12,286 nucleotides of DNA from an uncultured bacterium (GTDB taxonomy: Bacteria > Cyanobacteriota > Vampirovibrionia > Gastranaerophilales > Gastranaerophilaceae), in assembly GCA_900556295.1 (NCBI GenBank), contig USOK01000025.1:1-12286 (forward strand), given 5' to 3'. A program made the position numbers and the translations under genes. The notes under the pieces were generated by a model. The model was not told where the DNA came from. It saw only the letters and a list, made by a program, of their open reading frames with translations, and did not search any database. Below, piece after piece: positions 8,104-12,286 of the stretch; the stretch's first letter is position 1; each line of letters begins with the position of its first letter.

Positions 8104-8126
8104 AATGCAGAAATTTTTGTTCAGTG

Positions 8127-8132
8127 TATAAT
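8127..8132 (+). promoter_or_regulatory. Consensus -10 box placing the gmk start codon at +1 (possible leaderless mRNA)
   Basis: TATAAT at 8127-8132 is followed by six bases and the ATG at 8139, so a typical start site would coincide with the A of the start codon. The -35 region (around 8103-8109) is poor. No Shine-Dalgarno sequence precedes this ATG, unlike its neighbours, which fits a leaderless transcript. Confidence 0.5.
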
Positions 8133-8138
8133 GTTTCT

Positions 8139-8702
8139 ATGAACAAAAAATTATTTGTAATATCAGGATCATCAGGTGTCGGGAAAGGCACTGTTTTGAA
8201 AGGATTTTTAGCACAGAACCCCGAATTTATGTTGTCAATTTCTTGTACTACAAGAGCTCCTCGTGATGGAGAAATTGACGGTGTGAACTATTTTTTCTTG
8301 ACGAAAGATGAATTTAAAAAATGTGTTGATGATGAAAAATTTTTGGAATGGGCAGAATTTGCTGGAAATTGTTACGGAACAAAGAAAAAATTTATAAATC
8401 AATGTCTTGAAGAAGACAAAAATGTGATTTTGGAAATAGATACAAAAGGAGCTTTGCAGGTTAAAAAACAAATGCCTGAGGCTGTTTTGATATTTATTTG
8501 TCCGCCGTCTTTGGAAGCTTTGGAAAATCGCCTAAGAGGACGTCATACAGAGGACGAGGCAACTATTCAAAAACGCATGAATGAGGTTAAGCAGGAGCTT
8601 ACAAGGGCAGAGGCGTTTGACTACAAAATTGTGAATGACGATTTGAAACGAACCATTTCAGAGTTAGAACAAATTGTCGAAAAGGAGCATAAAAATGCTT
8701 AG
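8139..8702 (+). CDS. gmk: Guanylate kinase
   Basis: The 187-residue protein is a standard-length guanylate kinase, which phosphorylates GMP to GDP with ATP in the cytosol. Visible motifs are the P-loop GSSGVGKGT (10-18), the GMP-binding SCTTRAPR (35-42), EFAGNCYGT (73-81), EIDTKGA (99-105), RLRGR (131-135) and the base-contacting IVNDD (164-168). In EID-x-x-GA the family usually has Trp/Val-Gln, so Thr-Lys is a mild variation. A GTG at 8124 would add five residues, but it overlaps the -10 box and lacks a ribosome binding site. The ATG at 8139 matches the normal family N-terminus (KKLFVISG), so I use it. The last 8 nt overlap coaBC, whose ribosome binding site lies inside gmk. In many bacteria rpoZ sits between gmk and coaBC; here it is absent. 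Confidence 0.95.
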   Translation: MNKKLFVISGSSGVGKGTVLKGFLAQNPEFMLSISCTTRAPRDGEIDGVNYFFLTKDEFKKCVDDEKFLEWAEFAGNCYGTKKKFINQCLEEDKNVILEIDTKGALQVKKQMPEAVLIFICPPSLEALENRLRGRHTEDEATIQKRMNEVKQELTRAEAFDYKIVNDDLKRTISELEQIVEKEHKNA

Positions 8703-9873
8703 CGGGAAAACTGTTCTAGTAGGGATTACAGGCGGAATTGCGGCGTATAAGATATGTGAATTAATCAGAATGTATAAACGTGCAAATGCAGAAGTTTTGG
8801 TAGTTTGTACTCAGAATGCCTTGAATTTTGTCACAAAATTGACGCTTGAAAATTTGAGCAAAAATCCTGTTGCTGTTGAAGAATTTAATGTTGAAAAATT
8901 TAATCCGGAGCATATTTCATATGCTGACAGAGCAGATATTATGGTGATTGCACCTGCGACGGCGAATACGATTTCAAAAATCGCAACAGGCGTGTGTGAC
9001 AATCTTTTGACATCAATTGCTTGTGCTTTCACAAAACCTATGATTATTGCTCCGGCAATGAATTGTAATATGTGGGAAAACCCGATTATTCAACAGAATT
9101 TGAACAAGTTGAATGTTGAAATTTTGGAGCCCGAAAGTGGCTATTTAGCTTGCGGTTATGAAGGGAAAGGGCGACTTTGTTCGTTGGATAAAATTTTTGA
9201 CAAAACTGTTGAGGTTTTGAACTCCAAAAAACTCGACGGCAAAAAGGTTGTGATTACTTCTGGCGGAACGATTGAAGAAATTGACCCTGTGAGATATATT
9301 TCTAACTATTCGTCAGGTAAAATGGGTTTGGCTCTTGCAGATGTCGCTAAAAACCTTGGAGCTGACGTGACTTTGGTTACAACCTGTGATGTTAGTCGCA
9401 AATATAATGTTGTAAAAGTTAAATCTGCCGAGGAGATGAAAAACGCTGTTGAGGCAGAATTTGACAGTGCAGATTGTATAATTATGGCGGCGGCCGTTGC
9501 TGATTATAGGGTGAAAGAGCGAGCTTCTCAAAAAATGAAAAAGACATCGACTGATGAAATCACGCTGACATTAGTCAAAAATCCTGATATTTTAAAAGAA
9601 CTCTGCATGAAAAAAACAAATGCAGCGGGGGAACTCCCTCTAATAGTTGGCTTTTGTGCCGAATCTGAAAACTTGATTGTAAATGCAAAAGAAAAAATTG
9701 CTAAAAAAGGTTGTGATTACTTGATTGCAAATGATATTTCAAGAAAAGATATCGGATTTTCAAGTGATTTTAATGAAGTTACGATTTTGGACAAAAACGG
9801 TGGTATGAAAAAACTTGAAAAAGCGGACAAAAAAACAATTGCAAAAGAAATTTTCAATTACATAAATATTTAA
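8695..9873 (+). CDS. coaBC: Bifunctional phosphopantothenoylcysteine decarboxylase / phosphopantothenate-cysteine ligase
   Basis: This 392-residue two-domain enzyme catalyses two successive steps from 4'-phosphopantothenate to 4'-phosphopantetheine in coenzyme A synthesis. The N-terminal CoaC flavoprotein domain (about 1-175) shows the GITGGIAAYK start, catalytic His73 in PEHISYAD, the PAMNCNMW motif (120-127) and the LACGYEGKGR lid with Cys153. The C-terminal CoaB domain (about 181-392) shows VITSGGTIEEIDPVRYISN (186-204), NYSSGKMG, AAAVADYRV (265-273), the KMKK loop (280-283) and KNPDIL (295-300). The ATG at 8695 follows AAAGGAG at 7 nt. An upstream TTG at 8674 is in frame but would add a non-family extension, so I rejected it. 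The 8-nt overlap with gmk suggests translational coupling. All key residues are present, so both activities are expected. Confidence 0.95.
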   Translation: MLSGKTVLVGITGGIAAYKICELIRMYKRANAEVLVVCTQNALNFVTKLTLENLSKNPVAVEEFNVEKFNPEHISYADRADIMVIAPATANTISKIATGVCDNLLTSIACAFTKPMIIAPAMNCNMWENPIIQQNLNKLNVEILEPESGYLACGYEGKGRLCSLDKIFDKTVEVLNSKKLDGKKVVITSGGTIEEIDPVRYISNYSSGKMGLALADVAKNLGADVTLVTTCDVSRKYNVVKVKSAEEMKNAVEAEFDSADCIIMAAAVADYRVKERASQKMKKTSTDEITLTLVKNPDILKELCMKKTNAAGELPLIVGFCAESENLIVNAKEKIAKKGCDYLIANDISRKDIGFSSDFNEVTILDKNGGMKKLEKADKKTIAKEIFNYINI

Positions 9874-9878
9874 AATAA

Positions 9879-9948
9879 CCTCGCCCCGACGGGGAGAGGT
9901 CGCAGTCGTTCACGAGCTTCTGCGAGTGTTACGAATGCGGGTGAGGGG
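9879..9948. repeat. Palindromic repeat, intergenic copy (also supplies the next gene's RBS)
   Basis: The element opens with CCTCGCCCCGACGGGGAG (from 9879) and ends with GGTGAGGGG (9940-9948). CCTC-RCC at the left pairs with GGYGAGG at the right as the outer stem. Inside are a CCCC-GAC-GGGG hairpin (9884-9894) and a variable arm with GCAGTCGT (9902-9909) opposite ACGAATGC (9931-9938). The first 21 bases and the last 9 are identical to the copy inside the next gene (10263-10331). The closing GGTGAGGGG lies 8 nt before the ATG at 9957. Confidence 0.8.
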
Positions 9949-9956
9949 TACTTTTA

Positions 9957-10676
9957 ATGTACAAGTATAAAATAATAGAAAAAATAGAACAATTTGCACC
10001 ACTTGAAACGCAAGAAAAGTGGGATTGTTCAGGTTGGCTTGTAGAAACAGAAAATCAAGATATCGAAAAAATTATGCTTTGTCTGACTGTAACTGACGAT
10101 GTTGTAAGACAAGCAAGAGAGCAGAATTGCGACATGATAATTTCACACCACCCATTGTTTACAGTGCCACTACTATATAAAAATATAGATATTTATTGTG
10201 CTCACACAAATCTTGATCGTGCACAGGGCGGAACAACCGATACTTTGATTTGTAAATTGTTTCCTCGCCCCGACGGGGAGAGGGTAGAATTTCTTAGCGA
10301 ATGCAGTGAGCTTAGAAATTCAGGTGAGGGGTTCACTCGTTACATAAATTATGAAACCTCTCTTCAAGACTTTGTAAAACGTCTTAAAAAAATTTCTCCG
10401 CATTTAAGATACGTTAATAACAAATGTGTTACCCAACTTAAACGAATTGCATTTTGTGCCGGAAGTGGAACCGAATTTATACAAGAAGCTTATGAAAACG
10501 GTACAGATGCTTTTGTGACAGCTGATTTGAAATTTCATACAGCATTGGAAAGTCCGATTGCAGTTTTTGATATCGGTCATTTTGAAAGTGAAATTCTTGT
10601 ATTACCTGTATTTGAAAAACTTACAGGTGTAGAATGTGTTTATGCACAAGAGAAAAGCCCGTTTATTAATGTCTGA
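9957..10676 (+). CDS. Nif3/DUF34 (YbgI-type) dinuclear-metal family protein with an in-frame palindromic-repeat insert
   Basis: The 239-residue protein has the Nif3/DUF34 landmarks: KWDCSGWLV (21-29), SHHP with H64-H65, CAHTNLD with H83 and D87, CAGSG (167-171), TADLKFH (188-194) and DIGHFESE with H208 and E212. These histidines and acidic residues form the dinuclear metal site in solved family members. Family function is still unsettled; GTP cyclohydrolase-like and metal-insertion roles have been proposed. Residues 103-125/126 are encoded by a 69-bp palindromic repeat (23 codons, no frame change), so this stretch is probably a recent insertion between the conserved N-terminal half and the GFTRYINYETSLQDF segment. 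All metal-binding motifs lie outside the insert, so the protein may still fold. The start ATG depends on a GGTGAGGGG ribosome binding site inside another copy of the same repeat. Confidence 0.88.
   Translation: MYKYKIIEKIEQFAPLETQEKWDCSGWLVETENQDIEKIMLCLTVTDDVVRQAREQNCDMIISHHPLFTVPLLYKNIDIYCAHTNLDRAQGGTTDTLICKLFPRPDGERVEFLSECSELRNSGEGFTRYINYETSLQDFVKRLKKISPHLRYVNNKCVTQLKRIAFCAGSGTEFIQEAYENGTDAFVTADLKFHTALESPIAVFDIGHFESEILVLPVFEKLTGVECVYAQEKSPFINV
10263..10331 (+). repeat. Palindromic repeat inside the Nif3-family reading frame
   Basis: The 69-bp element encodes about 23 residues (from PRPDGERVEF to NSGEG). Its first 21 bases (10263-10283) and last 9 (10323-10331, GGTGAGGGG) are identical to the intergenic copy at 9879-9948, while the middle differs. 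The middle forms its own stem: GAATTTCT (10288-10295) pairs with AGAAATTC (10314-10321). With CCCC-GAC-GGGG (10268-10278) and the outer arms, it would fold into a three-way structure. The length is a multiple of three and no stop codon arises in the gene's frame. Confidence 0.8.
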
Positions 10677-10680
10677 CTTT

Positions 10681-10732
10681 ATATGGATAATTTTTTGAAA
10701 TTTTCCAGCCGTTAATTTTTTTGCATCCATAT
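10681..10732. repeat. Perfect 8-bp inverted repeat between converging genes
   Basis: ATATGGAT (10681-10688) and ATCCATAT (10725-10732) are exact reverse complements separated by 36 nt of AT-rich DNA. Inside is a smaller near-palindrome, GGATAATTT with AAATTTTCC (8 of 9 pairs). It lies 4 bp after the Nif3-gene stop and before the 3' end of the prepilin gene. It may aid termination from either side, but there is no classic GC stem plus T tract, so function is uncertain. Confidence 0.35.
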
Positions 10733-10742
10733 TAGTGATTTT

Positions 10743-10778
10743 ACAGTAATTACTTCAATTTTTTAAAATAATTACTGT
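10743..10778. repeat. 10-bp inverted repeat spanning the prepilin stop codon
   Basis: ACAGTAATTA (10743-10752) is the exact reverse complement of TAATTACTGT (10769-10778), with a 16-nt AT-rich loop. The prepilin stop codon (10752-10750) is inside the stem. No T tract follows on either strand, so it is not a typical terminator. It could still stabilise the 3' end of the transcript. Confidence 0.4.
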
Positions 10779-11472
10779 CTTGTAAAGCTTTGGTAGATAC
10801 GTTACATCTGCAAGCCGTATTACCGCATTCTGAGTTTGTACACTCATCCGGAATGCTGTAATCAATACCTTCCGGAACAAATCTTATATCAGAAGGGTTA
10901 TTGCTTCTTTGAGAAAGTAAAAAGGTAAATCGGTCGTAACCTGGTTTATTTGGACCTTTGGTACTATTGGTATCTACGACAAACGATAAGCACATATTGT
11001 TTACGCCATGTTGATAACCGTTAAAACTGCAATCTTTTATGTAACTGGTCATAGAAATAGCAGTATTATTAATCAACAATATGTTATTATACCAATCGTA
11101 AGATGTATGATTTTTATCTTTAAAAGATTTAATTATATTTTTACAGACAGCTGATTCGGATTTTATATTACATATGATACTGTTTGGTATCTTTTTATGG
11201 TACATTTCTAAAATTCCGGTTTCAGATCTATTTAATCCGTAACCGGGCCAGGTTGTAAAATCATTTTCATATAGCAATTCATTAGTTGTGTTGTATAAAA
11301 TATTATAAGCATATTTAAATTGTGTGCTAAGTGCATGGTTACGGTACTTAGTATTAAAATTCTGTATTATTAAAGCAGCAACAACCCCAATTATACCAAG
11401 AGTAATAAGAACTTCAGCTAAAGTGAAGCCTAAAACGCTTGCTACATAAGGGTTTTGCTGGCGGGGGGGCAA
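10750..11472 (-). CDS. Type IV prepilin-like protein (class III signal/GFTLAE N-terminus), apparently frameshifted at its start
   Basis: The protein begins with a short leader and then G-FTLAEVLITLGIIGVVAAL. This is the prepilin peptidase site (cleavage after Gly15 here, with Phe as mature residue 1 and the conserved Glu5) plus the hydrophobic helix of type IV pilins and type II secretion pseudopilins. After cleavage the roughly 225-residue mature protein would have an exposed domain with Cys pairs, including a Cys-rich end (ECTNSECGNTACRC). It is longer than a typical minor pseudopilin, and its partner is unknown. The coordinates use a TTG at 11472, the only in-frame start before the cleavage site, and it has no convincing ribosome binding site. 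The well-placed ATG at 11495, with GAAGGAGA upstream, is in another frame and would join only if the C7 run (11463-11469) gained one base. So this is a phase-variable gene, a decayed one, or a sequence error. Confidence 0.8.
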   Translation of the reverse strand: MPPRQQNPYVASVLGFTLAEVLITLGIIGVVAALIIQNFNTKYRNHALSTQFKYAYNILYNTTNELLYENDFTTWPGYGLNRSETGILEMYHKKIPNSIICNIKSESAVCKNIIKSFKDKNHTSYDWYNNILLINNTAISMTSYIKDCSFNGYQHGVNNMCLSFVVDTNSTKGPNKPGYDRFTFLLSQRSNNPSDIRFVPEGIDYSIPDECTNSECGNTACRCNVSTKALQDSNYFKKLK

Positions 11473-11495
11473 TTCTCAGCTATTTTAAAATTCAT
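11442..11495 (-). other. Out-of-frame ATG leader ORF and C7 tract ahead of the prepilin
   Basis: From ATG 11495 the frame reads MNFKIAENCPPASKTLM and stops at TAG 11444-11442. The ribosome binding site GAAGGAGA (11502-11509) has ideal spacing for this ATG. Within it lies a run of seven C (seven G on the plus strand, 11463-11469). With eight C the product would read MNFKIAENCPPRQQNPY and continue into the prepilin without a stop, ending in the Gly-Phe cleavage site. That makes a +1 change at the C run the simplest route to an intact gene. Confidence 0.7.
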
Positions 11496-11519
11496 AATAA
11501 AATCTCCTTCTTTTTTATA

Positions 11520-11548
11520 ATTATAAATTATATTTGAAAATTTTTCAA
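11520..11548 (-). promoter_or_regulatory. Sigma-70-type promoter for the prepilin gene
   Basis: On the minus strand TTGAAA (11548-11543) is followed after 17 nt by TATAAT (11525-11520). The start would fall near 11513, about 18 nt before the ATG at 11495, leaving room for GAAGGAGA. It faces away from the tRNA promoter, and the two -35 boxes are 6 bp apart. Confidence 0.65.
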
Positions 11549-11554
11549 GGTGTA

Positions 11555-11582
11555 TTGACAATAAAAATTGATATTATATAAT
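11555..11582 (+). promoter_or_regulatory. Consensus sigma-70 promoter of tRNA-Gln
   Basis: TTGACA (11555-11560) and TATAAT (11577-11582) are both exact consensus hexamers separated by 16 nt. The expected start is a few bases before the tRNA 5' end at 11594, as usual for a stable RNA promoter. Confidence 0.85.
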
Positions 11583-11593
11583 TATAAATGTAA

Positions 11594-11665
11594 TGGGACG
11601 TCGCCAAGCGGCAAGGCATCTGGTTTTGGTCCAGACATTCGGAGGTTCGAATCCTTCCGTCCCAG
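11594..11665 (+). tRNA. tRNA-Gln (anticodon UUG)
   Basis: The 72-nt sequence folds as a full cloverleaf. TGGGACG pairs with CGTCCCA in the acceptor stem (U1-A72, typical of tRNA-Gln) and is followed by discriminator G. The D arm has GCC-AAGCGGCAA-GGC. The anticodon stem TCTGG/CCAGA encloses TTTTGGT with anticodon TTG. The T arm reads GGAGG-TTCGAAT-CCTTC, with one G-T pair. The 3' CCA is not encoded. It reads CAA, and CAG by wobble. Confidence 0.97.
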
Positions 11666-11671
11666 AATATT

Positions 11672-11700
11672 AAAGACCTATCGTTAGATGGGTCTTTTTT
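11672..11700 (+). terminator. Rho-independent terminator after tRNA-Gln
   Basis: AAAGACCTATC (11672-11682) pairs with GATGGGTCTTT (11687-11697) over 11 bp with one T-G wobble and a GTTA tetraloop, ending in a run of T to 11700. It starts 6 nt after the tRNA 3' end. Confidence 0.92.
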
Positions 11701-11713
11701 AATGTTCTGGAAT

Positions 11714-11825
11714 GGAGTCCTCTCCCCTCCGAGTTTTCACTCCCGCAGGTCGTTCAAACGCGGTTCTACCCTGTCGGGTATCCTGCCTCGTACGGCTCAT
11801 GCTGTTCGCCTACGATGCAAGCGAG
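11714..11825. other. GC-richer, hairpin-dense intergenic stretch
   Basis: This stretch is clearly more GC-rich than its surroundings and contains several possible stems: GGAGT (11714-11718) with ACTCC (11739-11743); GCAGG (11745-11749) with CCTGC (11782-11786), enclosing TACCC-TGTC-GGGTA (11767-11780); and CGTA (11789-11792) with TACG (11811-11814), enclosing GGC and GCC. CCTCTCCCC (11719-11727) is the reverse complement of GGGGAGAGG found in the two palindromic repeats near the Nif3 gene. A plus-strand frame starting at 11702 is open, but I see no ribosome binding site or protein family, so I do not call it a gene. It may be a remnant of a repeat element or an undescribed structured RNA. Confidence 0.4.
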
Positions 11826-11869
11826 TCCTAACCACTCAGAATATTAATGTGTGTGCTTTTTTGTTTTTA

Positions 11870-11900
11870 GGATGCTCTACATCAGTTGAGCGAGTATTCC
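11870..11900 (-). pseudogene. Possible decayed 5' half of a tRNA
   Basis: On the minus strand, GGAATAC (7 nt) is followed by two bases, GCTC, a 10-nt loop, GAGC, one base and TCC. This is the spacing of a tRNA acceptor strand, D arm and start of the anticodon stem. The D loop lacks the GG of functional tRNAs, and no anticodon arm, T arm or matching acceptor strand follows. It may be a relic or a chance match. Confidence 0.25.
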
Positions 11901-11936
11901 AAATAGTTTTACTAATCCGATGTACTATAAATTTAA

Positions 11937-12286
11937 CTAGTTCCCGTAAATCATTTGTCCATATCTAAGTGGTTGAAAACCTTGACGTTTGTATATTTCT
12001 ATCGCTTTCTCATTATTTGGGCAAAATTCCAAACGAAGTCTTGCTGCTTTGGAGTTCTCTTTTAAGAACACAAAAAATTCGCTTCCTAATCCCTTGCATC
12101 TGAATTCCGGCAAAATAAAGATTTCGTCAATCCATAAGACCTCTCCGCCGGCTTCTTGTGAAAAAGTTTTTGCCAAAAGAGCATAGCCTGCTCTCTTTTC
12201 ATCTTTTTCAAAAATGTAACATTGAGCGTATGTTTCCGAATTCATTAATTCATTAAAAGTTCTATAAATATTTTCTTCCGGAATTT
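11937..12286 (-). CDS. GNAT-family N-acetyltransferase, C-terminal part
   Basis: The frame is open through the right edge: beyond the ATG at 12245 the in-frame codons still read IPEENIYRTFNEL, which fits the N-terminal GNAT helix region. I therefore treat that ATG as internal and the gene as 5'-truncated by the window. About 115 residues are visible. GYALLAKTFSQEAGGEVLWIDEI... forms the beta strands before the acetyl-CoA site. RCKGLG is the pyrophosphate-binding R-x-x-G-x-G motif A, and NNEKAIEIYKRQGF is the C-terminal motif B with the usual Asn and Tyr. Such enzymes move an acetyl group from acetyl-CoA to an amine of a small molecule or protein; the substrate cannot be told. It ends with TAG at 11939-11937. 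The 270-bp gap between it and the tRNA holds only the terminator, hairpins and the tRNA-like relic. Confidence 0.85.
   Translation of the reverse strand, partial: IPEENIYRTFNELMNSETYAQCYIFEKDEKRAGYALLAKTFSQEAGGEVLWIDEIFILPEFRCKGLGSEFFVFLKENSKAARLRLEFCPNNEKAIEIYKRQGFQPLRYGQMIYGN

Noticed and set aside
8124..8138. GTG start for gmk five codons upstream
   Set aside because: It overlaps the -10 box, has no ribosome binding site, and the family N-terminus fits the ATG at 8139.
8674..8694. TTG start for coaBC seven codons upstream
   Set aside because: The ATG at 8695 has AAAGGAG at 7 nt and gives the normal family N-terminus.
11702..11968. 88-codon plus-strand open frame across the GC-rich stretch
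   Set aside because: It begins just after a strong terminator, has no ribosome binding site, overlaps hairpins and the tRNA-like relic, and runs into the 3' end of the acetyltransferase gene on the other strand.

Overview
The window is AT-rich with short intergenic gaps, strong GGAG-type ribosome binding sites and a mix of housekeeping and lineage-specific genes. The prepilin N-terminus (GFTLAEVLITLGIIGVVAAL), the MEP-pathway gene ispD, and the palindromic intergenic repeats suggest a gut-type non-photosynthetic cyanobacterial relative (Gastranaerophilales/Melainabacteria). This is an inference from sequence style, not a proven placement.

Layout. The left edge holds the 3' end of ispD (+). 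It converges on a very large minus-strand gene (303-4961, 1552 aa) of unrecognised function, rich in Lys, Glu, Ser and Thr, with predicted coiled coils and one long Ala/Gly/Ser-rich hydrophobic block. Next is a minus-strand thioredoxin gene (trxA), flanked on both sides by different palindromic repeat elements whose arms are built from 8-nt and 7-nt tandem units. A plus-strand pair follows: a DEDDh (DnaQ-like) exonuclease and an organophosphate:phosphate antiporter-like MFS transporter, closed by a clear terminator. Next come gmk and coaBC, which overlap by 8 nt, and then a Nif3/DUF34-family gene.

A roughly 70-bp palindromic repeat occurs twice near the Nif3 gene. One copy lies just upstream and appears to supply its Shine-Dalgarno sequence. 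The other lies inside the reading frame and adds about 23 residues, much like Rickettsia palindromic elements.

The right part holds a minus-strand type IV prepilin-like gene whose well-placed ATG and ribosome binding site are out of frame with the body of the gene across a run of seven C. This could be phase variation, decay or a sequencing error. Back to back with it is a tRNA-Gln(UUG) gene with a consensus promoter and strong terminator. A GC-richer hairpin-dense stretch and a possible decayed tRNA 5' half follow, and then a GNAT acetyltransferase gene that runs off the right edge.

The housekeeping genes cover isoprenoid precursor synthesis, redox, GMP phosphorylation and coenzyme A synthesis; no single pathway unites them. 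The points most worth a second look are the repeat inside the Nif3 gene, the C7 frameshift in the prepilin leader, the 1552-residue protein, and the two tandem-armed palindromes around trxA.
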